From NCBI RefSeq assembly GCF_030272615.1, contig NC_081406.1:140090361-140154360 (forward strand): a stretch of 64,000 nt of DNA, in the 5' to 3' direction. A program made the translations under genes and the position numbers. Positions within the stretch are counted from its first letter, which is position 1; each line of letters opens with the position of its first letter. The notes beneath the pieces were generated by a model. It saw only the letters and a program-made list of their open reading frames with translations, was not told the origin of the DNA and made no database searches. This document shows positions 9,851-21,068 of the stretch, piece by piece. This DNA is from Cryptomeria japonica. Taxonomy: Eukaryota; Streptophyta; Pinopsida; Cupressales; Cupressaceae.

Positions 9851-12150
9851 TGTTAGACATAATGTACCACTGAAAGGGGGTGAATTAGTGGTTCTCAAAC
9901 TTTTCCCTTTAATGACCTAGGTGTGTATACCGGTTAGTGGGGAGACCAACACAAATGCAGTCACACAAGGAAACATCAAATAAAACCATCATATATGCGG
10001 AAAACCCAAGATGGGAAAAACCTTGGTGAGCAATGTTGTTGGAGTCTATTGCTCCAATTTAGCCTCACAATAAAAACTCTATTACAATGTTTAGGGCTCC
10101 AAACCAAGGAGCACCAACCCCTAATTTAGGGCTCCAACCCAAGGAGCACCAACACCTAACTTGTTTATGGGCTAAAACCCAAAGGAGCTACAACTCAGTG
10201 ATCACAAGAAAAACTTCAATTACAAAAGTAGTTGTCTTGTTACAAGTGAATCTTGTAGCCATTTGATATACCTTACTCTCCTAGTGAGATACCTTCTCTG
10301 CTACACCGGTATAATTCTCTTGCTACTCTCATCCACTGCTTTTATGCTGATAAATTCTATCGGTACACCTCTCCTCTTCTTCTTCTCTTCTAGACCTCAA
10401 CCTTACTCTCTGCTCTTTATCGGTACAAGACTTTTCTAGCTTTCTATCTGCCTTCTCTGCAACTTCCTTCACATCTGATCTACCAGTATGGACACTACCA
10501 GTTCTGCTTTGCTACCAGTTGAACACTTCAACTCAATTCTTCCTCTCTCTCACTCTCTTCTCAGATACTCATTGAGAACTTGGCTGATTTGATCTCATAT
10601 GTAGAAGTAATACTCAATCACTTTGTAGCAACACACTTTTCTTCCATTCAACAACAACCTTCAATGAATTTGGCTTCATTATTTATAGCCTAGTTTTCCC
10701 ATCAAAAACCAATTCAAAAACAAGGGTGGTTAGGGTTTCCTCATCAACCTTGAGGCAAACCAAATCCAATCAAATCTTGTCCAATTTGATCTCCTAGATA
10801 GCCAAATGTACAACTCTGCCATTAACGTGCCTTCCAATAAACATTTTCCATCTTTGGCGATCTTCTTTTTCCATTATCAGCTGATTTCTTGGTCAACCAC
10901 TAAGATCGATCTTGCTATTTCCTTCATACACCTCTATCTCCTCAATCACTCTTAGCTAGCTCTAAGTTATCCTTTAGACCTTGATCCGCAACCTCTACAA
11001 TAGTTTTGCAACCTATCATGTGATTTGTGGGATCTTCCATTAATGTTGACCAACTCTACAACTACCCTGTCGGTGTACCTTCCTTCTTCATTCGAATGCA
11101 GGTCTGCCATGTTGACTCCATGTGGCATCCATGTCGACCAGCTGCTAGCTTGACTCTTCATGTCAGTCTAGATAGGATCACCCACCAAGCACTCTACCAA
11201 TTTCTCATCTCTGTCAGTTTACTAACCCTGCCGGTTAAACCCTCAAACCGATCTGTCATCAACCTTGCACTCTGCTTCTCTTCTAGTGAAATTGGTCAAC
11301 ACTCTTACTAACCTACCTTATGTACATCTTAATCAGATGGGGAGTCTTCTTTATTTGCACCTTGTCCATTTTATCGATTGACTTACATATCAGTAAACAC
11401 TCTTGATCTGTACCGACATCTCAACACGCCTTAGTTGGTTCAGTGCATATCCCTGATTTCATGCACTTGATGCACAACTCTTCTTCCTTATCTCACTAGG
11501 ATATGATGTATACACTGCATAATAAGAGATAAGTTCCACTTATTGGTGGAGTGACACCTTGTCTTCTACATCTTGCAATGTACTCATGTGACTTCCTTGT
11601 TTGTGCAACATATCTTCAAACAGGCACATGTGATTCAGTGATGGCACTTTCACTATCAGTCATTGCTTCTCATGATGAATGCATCTTCATCCAGAGGGAG
11701 TCCTACTATTCTACAACTTCATAGCATACCTATGATCTATTCATTCTTCTCTTGTGTTGTTGATGTGATTTAGGTAACATTCTGCCTCTTCATCATAAAG
11801 AATAGTCGTAGCACCTTGGCCCTTCAGCTTGTACATCGGTCATGAGCTTTGCAAGCTGACAACTACTCACTTGGTTGGTCTGACTTCTGCATATCAACAC
11901 ATCACTTACCAGTTGACACCCTTTCCTTACTGGTACCGATCACCTTCCCAACTCATCCCCACAAGTCAGACACTAACTTGTGTATCGGTGACTCCCATGG
12001 TCATCTTCCTTATCTTACTGGTGTTCTACAACAAAAGGTGATATAAAAGATATCTCAACATGTACTCCTCCTTGACAGTATTGCACATACATCTCTCATA
12101 CCAATAGTCATCCCATACTAGTTGGCATCAATGATAACACAATGCCAATA
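9851..12150 (-). repeat. 5' LTR of family A copy 1
   Basis: A 2.3-kb LTR. Its minus-strand end closes at 9851 with ...TCTAACA beside the primer site. Its start at 12150 reads TATTGGCATTGTGTTATCAT, where TG has become TA. TATAAATA is at 10680-10687 (minus). The last bases before the end contain AAGGGGGTGAATTAGT on the plus strand, the counterpart of the C-rich LTR end in the other copies. Confidence 0.75.
10680..10687 (-). promoter_or_regulatory. TATA box in family A LTR
   Basis: TATAAATA on the minus strand at the same relative position as in the other family A LTRs. Confidence 0.6.
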
Positions 12151-12369
12151 GTTAATGGTCTCTCTAGTCCGGATAGTCCTCCCACCAGTCCTAATGCAGA
12201 AAGAAGATATGAATGCAATACTGAAGCCATGAAAGCTATACTTAGTGGAATTTCCGGTGATGTTTCTTCACTCATGGATAGGTACAAATCTGCAAAGAGT
12301 TTGTGGAATAGATTAAATAAACTCTATGGGAATGAACCTTGTGTTGAAAATTTGGAGGAATTGATTATG
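12151..12369 (+). pseudogene. gag: Family A Gag fragment (copy 2)
   Basis: An open stretch of about 73 codons beginning VNGLSSPDSPPTSP and ending LYGNEPCVENLEELI. It matches the minus-strand Gag of copy 1 (INGL...SPP, then a DRY/DKC...KS..WxRLxKL...NEP block). The WNRLNKLYGNEP segment is typical of UBN2-class Gag. The left edge is the LTR of copy 1 and the right edge is a Copia LTR, so both ends are insertion boundaries rather than decay. Confidence 0.65.
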
Positions 12370-13564
12370 TGTTGCATTGATGTTTGTCATTGATGTCAAC
12401 ACTAGCTGTTTTGCTGTCTACTGACTTCCGATAGAGTGGTTGGTCTTTGATGTTGATTTGGACATTTATCTCTAATTTTGGTTCGGCTATTGGAATTGGT
12501 TTGGATTTTTTATTCATGTTTTCTTGATGTGTATCACATTCAATTGGTTTGGGATTTGATCCAGGTGCTATCATATGTTCTAGTAAGCCTTTTGGTTATC
12601 GGTAAGGGTTTTACCGATAACGCTTTGATGAAGATCTTTTGATCAATCGAATAAGTGGTGTTGGTGCAACTTCTAGAAGGTTATCAGGATGCTGATGGTT
12701 ATCATGTTCATGTTCTAGTTGTTTATGGTGTTTCATTTGGCTTATGATGACCTATTTTGGGTCTAGGGGTTATACTATTAGGTTATGGACCGATTTATGT
12801 AACGTGTTGGTTTATTCTCCCGATGCCTCACCGGTTGGATTTATTGTTTGGTTTATGTTGTTTCAGTATTAGGCCATCTTGGTTTATCATTGGTTTGTAG
12901 GATTATGTAATGAATCTATTGTATTATCTATTAGGTTGCCAACCTAATTGTTTAGGTCTCGGGTTGGTATAAATATAATGTAAGATCTCTTTGTAGATCA
13001 TATATATATCTGTGGTAGGTCATAGTTATGAGATTATATGTGTGTGAATAAAGTTGTAATCATATGCAGAGGTTTTGGTCAATCATAGGTGATAGAATTG
13101 GGTTTGTAAAAGAGGTTTAAGACCTCCAATATTGAGCTTAACCAAAACTATACTAAGGCACAGGAGATGCTATTCTTGCAGTTCATTCATCTTTTCAGAT
13201 TGTAGTCTAGATTTCTTTGTAGTTAGTGAGGCTCCTTTTATGATGAGCAGTGCACTCTAGGTTTTTGGAATTATTGCATGTGTAGGTCCCTCTTATTGTA
13301 ATCACATGCTTGCTGCATAAGTATTATCTGACTGTGGGTAGGCTTCCCACCGTGGTTTTTCCCTTTATCAAGTTTTCCATGTACAAATCATGGTGTTATG
13401 TGTTATGGATGGTTGGTAATTATTAAGTGATTTATGTTTATGCTTAATTATTATATCTGTTATTCTGGTATTTGGTTTATGCATTGCGGTAAAAGGTTTT
13501 GTATTTATAATCTATTGACAACTTATTCAACCCCTCTATTAGTTGTCCAATGGTTATCCTAATA
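12370..13564 (+). repeat. 5' LTR of the nested Copia fragment
   Basis: About 1195 bp. It opens TGTTGCATTGATGTTTGTCA and closes ...GGTTATCCTAATA, where the canonical CCTAACA has lost its CA. It contains TATAAATA at 12968-12975 and, near 13340-13390, the conserved CCCACCGTGGTTTTTCCC...TTTTCCA block shared with the complete Copia LTRs. The rest is clearly diverged from those LTRs, so this is a related but separate family. Confidence 0.7.
12968..12975 (+). promoter_or_regulatory. TATA box in Copia LTR
   Basis: TATAAATA about 600 bases into the LTR, in the same context (GGTATAAAT..AATGTAAGATC) as the TATA box of the complete Copia element. Confidence 0.6.
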
Positions 13565-13566
13565 AT

Positions 13567-13578
13567 TGGTATCAGAGC
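13567..13578 (+). other. Primer-binding site for initiator tRNA-Met
   Basis: TGGTATCAGAGC, the exact complement of the plant initiator tRNA-Met 3' end, two bases after the LTR. Confidence 0.85.
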
Positions 13579-13620
13579 TTGGTCCTCTCTGCAAAAGATG
13601 AATAGCTTGAGGAAGATCCT

Positions 13621-14712
13621 ATGGTAACTAATAGCTCAATTCCATCTATTTTCCAGAGAGAAACCCCTAAGCTTGATTCAACAAATTATAGGGTATGGAA
13701 GATTCAGATGGAAACTCATTTGAGATGTATTGGAAAAGATATTTGGGAGGTCATAGAGAAAGGCTATGCTCCTCATAATACGACATATGGAAATACTCCT
13801 ACGACAACCTTGGATAAGGATATTGAGAATGATTGTAGAGCTAGAGAAGCACTCTTAAGTGCATTTTCTGATCAACAAATTATGGGATTAACTGACCAAT
13901 CATCTGCGAAGGCCATATGGGATAAGTTGGAGGCTCTAAATGAAGGTAACCCTACTGTTAAAATTGCTAAACTTGATGGTTACCAGGTGAGGTATGAGAA
14001 TTTGAAGATGGAAGAAGATGAAAGGATTATTGCTTTTATGGAAAGAGAATGAAATTGTTATGGGAATTCAGTTTTGTGGTGGAGCTCTGAGCGAAGATGA
14101 GATTGTTTCTAAAGTATTGAGAGCTTTGCCACCAGCTTAAAAGATGAAGGTTACTACAATTAATGAGCTAAGAACAATGGTTAACACTTTTGTTAACAGG
14201 GATACTTTGGTTGGAAAATTATCGGCTTTTGAGCTTGAAGAATTTGGTCCTTAAGGAGCTGCAAAGACTAAATTTTCTTTTCACACATCTACATCATTAG
14301 TCAGCAAGAGTGATTGGAAAGATTTATATGTGAAGGAAATGGAGGAAATCAAGAAAGAAGATGATGAATTTGAGCAACTTGAAGCCCTATTTGCTAGAAG
14401 AGTACCTAAAGGTTTGACATAAAGTAAGTATGAAGGAAAATTACCTTTTAAATGTTTTGCATGTAATAAGATAAGTCATTTTGCATCTAGATTTCATGAA
14501 AGGAATTCAAGATTTGAAGAGAAAGCTAAATATATTTTAGGCCTAACCATGATTATCAGAACAAGCATAAGTACAAGAGAAACATAGACAAATAATGTCA
14601 CTATGTGGATGAGGAAGGTGTGACTGATTCTGATGATGAACTGGCACAAGATTCAACTAGTGGATTTGGAAGTGGAAAAGAATGAGTATTTTTGGCTATC
14701 AAGGAAGATGCT
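13621..14712 (+). pseudogene. gag: Copia gag pseudogene (truncated)
   Basis: Begins ATG at 13621. The first 143 codons are open and show the Copia Gag start KLDSTNYRVWKIQMETHL, then a UBN2-type core (SDQQIMGL, AKAIWDKLEAL, MEEDERIIAFMER). A 2-bp loss near 14050, compared with the sister copy at 29572, shifts the frame. The remainder can still be followed through further stops near 14138, 14252 and 14420 to a zinc knuckle CFACNKISHFASRF (from 14453), whose last Cys is replaced by Phe. The acidic VDEEGVTDSDDE spacer follows and the gene stops at the junction with family A. It is non-functional. The role in the family is the structural particle protein. Confidence 0.75.
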
Positions 14713-16037
14713 AACCACTACTAATCTAAAAGAACAAGTGGATAATGCTAAAAGGATGAATGTAGAATCAAAATCAGATTTGGATACCAAGGAATGCATG
14801 TGTAAAGATTTAGCATCAAAGATAGAGGCCAAAGATAAAGAGTGTCAGAAGCAAAAAGTTGAAATGGAGAATCTTCGGAAAGACCTTGAGATGTGCCAAG
14901 ATGAGCTCAAGGTGAGGATCTCATTTGGTGGCAGCACTGATGCCTTGGAAAAAATGTTGAATAAAAAGAAGCACTCCAAGGATACCAAAGGATTAGGATT
15001 TGATATCAATGAGTGCTCCACAAGCAAGGTTGTCTACAACAAAGACATTCTTTTTGTCTCCAAAAATGGAAATGACAAAAGTTAGACCTTCACAGTCGAT
15101 AATGTTCCAAGGAAGAAGGTTGACCTAACTACAACCGGTGAGAACATGAAGCTAAAGATGATTGTTGTAGGGAGAAATAATGCTGATTCAAAAGGAAAAG
15201 GAAAGCTAAGAGAAGAAGGCTTTATCATAAATGGGAACATAAGAAGATAACCTAGAAGACCTTCTGTCGGTGGAAGACAAAGAGATGTTGTTGTTCCCAA
15301 GAACAATCCCTAGAGAAGTAGAATTGGAGAAACCAAGCTGGTAAGCTCACCTCATGCTTGGCAAAATAAATGTGTAAGTTGTAAGCCCTCCTTCTCCGGT
15401 TATTGTTTCTCTTGCAAAGATTATGGTCATAGGGAAAATGAATGCATATGGCCATAGTATGTCGAATTATAGAAGCATGCATAGATCTGCTCCTATGCAT
15501 GATAGGAAGAGTCCATTTTCTGCTCCAATTAATGTAAATTATGTATGTTATAATTGTAATGGATTTGGCCATAGAAGTCATGAATGTAGGAAGAAGAGAT
15601 TTCAGTCACATGACATCATGTGTACCACCTATGGTCAGCATGGAAGATATGACATAATGTATAGGAGTCAAAGACCTGCATCAAACCAAAGGAGAAGTGC
15701 CCTTGCAAGATCAAGAAATCCACCGGTTTCGGTAGCTGGGTACAACAACATGATGAGGGAAACAAGATCAAACCGGTTTGATAGAAGGTCCTCCAATAAT
15801 TTGGATGGCATGAGCATAGTCTACTACTACAACAACATTTGTAGAGTAAGAACCAATCAACAAAAAGAAGTCAATACTACTCCCAAGACTGCAAATGAGA
15901 AAAGGAGGGAGACCAAGAAGGTATGGAGGAAGAAGGAAGAGAGCATGACCATGGGCATGCATTGTGCATTCAATGCCCAGGTGATACCTGCTAAGGATCA
16001 AGGGAGATGTAGGACCTTAGGGGGAGTTACAAATTGA
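14633..16037 (+). pseudogene. Family A coiled-coil and tandem zinc-knuckle region (copy 2)
   Basis: The first frame (14633-15085) starts inside Copia sequence; from about 14713 it is family A. It encodes a long charged heptad segment (KDLASKIEAKDKECQKQKVE...), then DALEKMLNKKK and ILFVSKNG. Downstream in the same frame, past several stops, a zinc knuckle CFSCKDYGHRENEC begins at 15404. A one-base shift then leads into the open stretch 15423-16037, which carries a second knuckle, CYNCNGFGHRSHEC (both complete C-x2-C-x4-H-x4-C), a degenerate third unit (CTTYGQHGRYD) and a basic tail. The domain order matches 7811-9140 of copy 1. No enzyme domain follows. Function is unknown; RNA binding and packaging is inferred from the knuckles. 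Confidence 0.65.
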
Positions 16038-17198
16038 TCACATCATTTACCCCCATAGTTGAAATGGAAAAATGGAAGGACAAGTTTCTACTGGTATAAG
16101 GGAGAAGATGAGATGGCAGTGTGTGCGGTTGATGCCTTGGCTACATATCTACATATGTGAGATGGATTATTACTACATGTATCAATGGATGGTTCAAATT
16201 TCAATTGGGATCAAAGGCACTTGACACAAGAAGACAAAGGCAAAAAGTGTTCCGGTAGAGATATTGGACCGGTATGTATAGCTTACTACCGATATGGATG
16301 CTAGCCAGTATTGAAGATCATGTACGTCAATGTGTTTCACGATCATTGCAATAACTCCAATGGAGGGGATTGAGGAATTTATGTCTCGAGTGATATTGGA
16401 GAAGACTTGAATGAAAATGTGTTGGTTTGGTAGTTGACCTTATGTACATGCATCATTTTAATTTAACCAGTTTGGTAGTTGACATGATGATGATGTGGTT
16501 TAGCATTGTGGTCATGTAAGATCATGTCACAAGTTATGAAGGATATCATGGAAGTGGAAGGCCATCGGTAGATCATGTATGCTCAACTCTACCAATATAA
16601 GGTGCAGATTGGAGTCTCAGTTTAGGACCTGTTAGGCAATGAAGACCTGAGATCTATGTTTCAGGGGGAGTTCACAACCATGCCTTCTTATTGGTATCAG
16701 ATACATTGAACACAGGGGTAGATCAAGTGTCTATGGTTGTACCGATATGTTTGAGACTTTGGGATGTGCTCATCGGTCCTTGTTTGTGAAGTCTTTCAAT
16801 GTGTATTCAACTTGTACTTATTTGAAATAACAATTGGACCACCGGGAGAGATGCTTGCAATAAAGGGGAGAATATTAATGTGATATCAAATTGGTATCTG
16901 CAAAATGGTGTTAGAACAACTTTCTGCATATCAGGGGGAGAAGATGCAGTCTAACCAACAAGTAAATGAAATTCACTAACATACTTTTCAACAATTGGTA
17001 TCAGACTGGTATATACAATTGGAGTCAGTTGGTGTCTAAGCCCTCTATCTCAAGTGTTGCTGACTGAGAGGATGTAGAGTATAGTGGTCAAGGGGGGAGA
17101 AGCAATTGGTAGTAAGTTCTATTAGTACCCTTTGCCATTGTGTCAAAGGGGGAGAGAAAACCAGTAGTATACCAGATACTACATATGTTTACATCAAT
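16038..17198 (+). other. Non-coding spacer of family A copy 2 with repeated purine tracts
   Basis: No domain or long frame. Purine tracts of the form CAGGGGGAG or CAAAGGGGGAGA recur near 16018, 16661, 16862, 16931, 17091 and 17145, each resembling the functional tract at 17199. The arrangement parallels the spacer of copy 1 and that of the complete Copia element. Confidence 0.6.
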
Positions 17199-17212
17199 GC
17201 CAAAGGAGAGAT
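17199..17212 (+). other. Polypurine tract of family A copy 2
   Basis: GCCAAAGGAGAGAT directly before the LTR opening TGTTGGCATTGTGTTG. This is the standard position for plus-strand priming. Confidence 0.7.
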
Positions 17213-19745
17213 TGTTGGCATTGTGTTGTCATTGATGTCAACCAGTATAGCTTGTCACCGGTAAGAAGAGGATGTCAATTGACATTATGGTCATTGGAGT
17301 CACTAGTACATAGGTTAGTGTTGGAGACATAAGCTGGGATGTTGACCAGTGAATACGCCTTGGAGATAGTTGGCATTATGGTAATGCCAACTGATGAGTG
17401 ATATGTTGGCAGTGTATGGTTGCCAACTAGCAAACATGTGACCGGTAAGAAAGAAAGGTTGAGAAAGTGTAGGCAACTGGTATGCAGTTGGATGTCATAC
17501 AATAGGACTCCCACTAGATGAAGATGTCATCACAAGATGAAGATATGGCTGACAAAGTTTGGGTTGCTGCAAGTTAGTGAGGTAGACAAAGGGGATGTCT
17601 ACTGAGTTATGTACCTGATTGAAGATATGTCTGCTCAATGTCAGTAAAGTTAGGTTTAGTGGAATGGTCCATCTACTCGCACTTGTAAGGGGTAATACTA
17701 AGCTTATCTCTCAAAATGCATGGAATGCATGATAACCCTCTAAGATAAGACAGTCAAAGAAATTGAAAGCAAGTGATTGAAGACTTATATAGGATGACCA
17801 TAGTGGAACATGAGGATGCCTCAGGTGCATGAAATTAGAGATATGCACTGGTTCAACAAGGGAAAGTATGATGAGATATCAAGACAAAAGAGGAAGAATT
17901 AGTTGTGATGAGTTTTCCACTTTGGCAAACTAGTTGAGATGAGGTATGACCAATGAAAGAGAAAAAAGGGTCCTGCATATGCAGACATGGAATTATAGTG
18001 GAAGGAAAGAATGTGTTACTAGGATGTAAATGGAGATTGATGTTGGACACAACTAAAGTTCTCTGAAATGATGATTCTATGGGTGTCAACGGTGTGCAGT
18101 CAGGAGTAATGTCAACTGGTAAACATATCTACTGGTATGCTTGTAGGTCTGCATTGGAGATTATTGAAGTGTACTCAACTGGTAAGGATGTCAACCAAAA
18201 AGAGACCAAAGAGGACAAGGTGAAAGGCTCCCATCAAATGAAGATGAGCATGTTGAGGATTGACAAGGTTGGTCACTAGGCTGATGTGATCCAACTGACA
18301 AAATAAGAGACTTCATGGTTCTAAGGTTTACTAGTTAGTGCATGACCGGTAGGGTAAGATGGACGGGTAGTATAAAGGGAATACCAGTTGTGTGCTTTGG
18401 TCAGTGGCTAAGACTAAACCGACATAGTGGCCTGAGATGAGGTGGATGCCGACGATGATATGTAGGACATAGGTGGCGTATGTGCAGTGGAGGATTAATG
18501 GTGCATCAATGAGATAGTTGGTTAGTGGGTCGACATTAATGTCACTTGCATAAATTACAGGTCGGGCGCAGGAGTTTGCAACTTAAGGAAAACTAGAAGG
18601 TTGATGTTTGTGTTGCAATGATCAATGCATGATGTCGTGGTGCAGATCAGATTTGGAGTGGCAACTGAGAGATTATATAATGTGACTGACAGAAGTAGGT
18701 CAATGATCAGTTTGCCATGTTTGCTAAATATAGAAAATGTGTATTGGAAGTAGCAAGATTGGCAGTGATGGGTGATCTGTTGTAGGTTGACAATCTTAGA
18801 GAAGATAATTTGATACACCTCGTGGCTAATGGAGAAAACCCTAGTGTGCCAAGTTTGAATGACCATATTGGCGGGAAAGCTCACATATAAATATGCAAAC
18901 TAGAGATCATAAAAGATAATGGTGTAGGCCGGATAGAGAAGAATTGAGCATGTTTCAGTTTGAGTGCAATCTATAGAAGATCATAGCGACTGAGTGTTGA
19001 AGAGGCATAACTGGTGATAGGGTTTAACAGAGTTTAAATCAGTGAGGTTAAGGTAACATGTAAGCTACTAAATATTGTAGCAGTCAAGTGAACCAGTAGT
19101 GCTCCAATCGGTAAGAAGACAACAGAGAGAGAAGCAGTGTAGTGTGAGAGTTAGAGAAGATCTGACAAGGTAAAAGAAGAGCAGACGGGAATCAGACAAA
19201 GAGGTCTGAGAACCAGTAGAGAACATAGAAGGGTTGAATAGGAAGAGAAGAGGTGAATGAGAAGAGAGATTATTTGTAGAGGTTACAGAACTCATTTGTA
19301 ACTGGGTTATTACTATTGTTTTGATATAATGTATTATAATCACTGAGTTGGTGCTCGGTGCACAGGTTGAAGCTCCTTGGGTTGGTGCCCTAAATCAGTA
19401 GGGGTTGGTGTCCTAAATTAGGGTTTGGTGCCTTAAATCAATTTTTGGTTCTCCTAAGGTTGGTGGTTTAAACTTTGTATTCGGTGTTTATTGTGAGGTT
19501 GGATTGGAGTAGTAGACTCCAACAACATTTCTCAATGAGGTTTTTGCAACATTGGGTTTTCCTTGTACATCTGGTGTTATGTGATGTGTATTTGTGTGTG
19601 CTTGCATCTTGATGTCCTCCCCTATCTCACTGGTATATTTACTTTATGTTTGAATTGCTAACCGGTACACACATTTAGGATTAAAAGGGTTAAGTTTGGA
19701 AACTACTAATTCACCCCCCCTCTCAATGGCATCTTGTGTTCTACA
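17213..19745 (+). repeat. 3' LTR of family A copy 2
   Basis: A 2.53-kb LTR opening TGTTGGCATTGTGTTGTCAT and ending near CTACA at 19741-19745, after a CACCCCCCC run at 19711-19720. TATAAATA lies at 18886-18893. Short GTTGGTGCCCTAAA-type repeats occur at 19340-19440. It aligns in reverse with both LTRs of copy 1 and directly with 57488-59472. The last few bases are uncertain because the terminal CA context is worn. Confidence 0.75.
18886..18893 (+). promoter_or_regulatory. TATA box in family A LTR
   Basis: TATAAATA, conserved in all four family A LTRs of the window and followed by ATGCAA, also seen at 58813. Confidence 0.6.
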
Positions 19746-21063
19746 TTAGCCAACACTAACACAATCACCATAAACTCTAATCAATTCAGTGATAACAACA
19801 AGTCAAATTCCTTAAATCATTGTCCATAATTTTGAAAATTTGGGCAAAAATCTGGGCTGGCCAACACAATCACCACAAACTTTCATCACATCAATGACAA
19901 CAAGAAGTCAAATTACTTAGTCAGCATCCACACAAGATACCACATGTGTGAAAGGAAAACCATATAAAGTATGAGCTTGACCCACAGAATAAAGTTAGAG
20001 GAGACACCAATAAAAACAATTGATAAAAATGCAAGGGATAAATGAGGGACTGTGATAGGAGTCCCAGGAGGTAGCTTAAGCTCTATTTTTAAGGAAAAGG
20101 TGGTCCCATGAAGAAATTATTTTTAAGCTATAGGGTTATTTGGAATCTTTTCCCAAAAAAGAGGAGCCCCTAATTTTTTGGCCTATAATTTTAAGCAGGT
20201 GAAAATGGTGTGGGGCTAGAAATTGACCCACCAACTTTAGAATATTTTATGCCACTTGTCAATAATCTAACTTTTAAAGAGAAAATTAAATTTATTTAGA
20301 ACCAGCTTGTATAAATTTAGGAGTTAAAACATAAGATGAGATTGCCAACATCCTTAAATTTAGGAGCTTAAATTTTTAAGCTAGAGTGTAATACAAAATT
20401 CATAGAACCGCTAGCTTCTCGAACTCTATTTTTTAGGAACCCCCCTTCATGAGACCCCATCCTAAGAATCCCATCCCAAGACAAAAACACATACTCACTA
20501 TGATCCCTAATTACAAACGTGTGCACCTTATAGCTTCTATGCAAACACAAACCCTAATTGCCAAAAGAAAACACAAACCCAACTAAAAGATCTGATCTTA
20601 CACTTCAAGCCACTCAACAAATAATGAAATGGAGTGCAAGCCAAAACTTACCCTATACCATAAACTTCAAGTCAATGAGCATACTCGTCCAACCAAGAAA
20701 ATATTAGTGCTTGATCAATTCTCCACTCAAAACAATGAAGGAAAAAATGTATACCAGAGAAAGTGCCTCTGATCAAGAATTATTTTTTCAACAAATCGAT
20801 AATCCAAATGACCAGTCAAAGTATATTGTGCTACGAATAAAGGCATTCGTTGTCTTTGCACACACAAATAGTGTGAGATACTAACCATACCCTATAGATA
20901 TCATGGCTACTCTTAATTATCTAATTGTTTCTATATATTTGTAGAAGATCGATTGTTGGCATTAGAAGTTTTTTAAATAAACATTTTTATTTCACCCTAT
21001 TTTATTGGTTGCATAAATTATTGGTTGCAGCGCCTAAACCCATGCTATGTGACTTCAAGTTTC
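19746..21063. other. Unassigned AT-rich sequence
   Basis: No coding or mobile-element signature recognised. A CCAACA...ACAATCACCA(T/C)AAACT...AACAAGTCAAATT segment occurs twice (about 19753-19815 and 19861-19917), a local duplication. Confidence 0.4.
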
Positions 21064-21068
21064 TTGTG

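Larger units (their letters stand above)
3270..12150 (-). mobile_element. Family A non-autonomous LTR element, copy 1
   Basis: A minus-strand element with a 3' LTR at 3270-6230, internal region 6231-9850 and 5' LTR at 9851-12150. The LTRs align over most of their length, apart from a solo LTR nested in the 3' copy and a lost outer end near 3270. The internal region has a mutated initiator-Met primer site (9837-9848), a Copia-type Gag start, an acidic stretch, a coiled coil and zinc knuckles, then a long non-coding stretch ending in a purine tract. No protease, integrase or RT motif is present, so it must have depended on enzymes from elsewhere. The general type resembles plant TR-GAG elements. 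Its 5' LTR abuts Gag sequence of copy 2 at 12150, so copy 1 probably inserted into copy 2. Confidence 0.7.
12370..14712 (+). mobile_element. 5' half of a Copia element nested in family A copy 2
   Basis: It consists of an LTR (12370-13564), an initiator-Met primer site, a gag pseudogene, and the spacer before the protease, ending near 14712. There the sequence switches abruptly to family A coiled-coil sequence. The Gag is a close relative of the one in the complete Copia element at 29572. Protease, integrase, RT and 3' LTR are absent. The five bases before the LTR are TTATG (12365-12369); a second TTATG at the right junction was not seen. Confidence 0.65.
12151..19745 (+). mobile_element. Family A non-autonomous LTR element, copy 2 (5' end missing, interrupted)
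   Basis: The plus-strand copy consists of a Gag fragment (12151-12369), a second internal part with coiled coil and zinc knuckles (about 14713-16037), a non-coding spacer, a purine tract and a 2.5-kb 3' LTR (17213-19745). Its 5' LTR and Gag start are missing, replaced at 12150 by the LTR of copy 1. Bases 12370-14712 belong to a different, Copia-type element. The simplest history is an intact copy 2 that received two insertions followed by deletions. A template-switch hybrid is an alternative for the Copia part. Confidence 0.65.
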
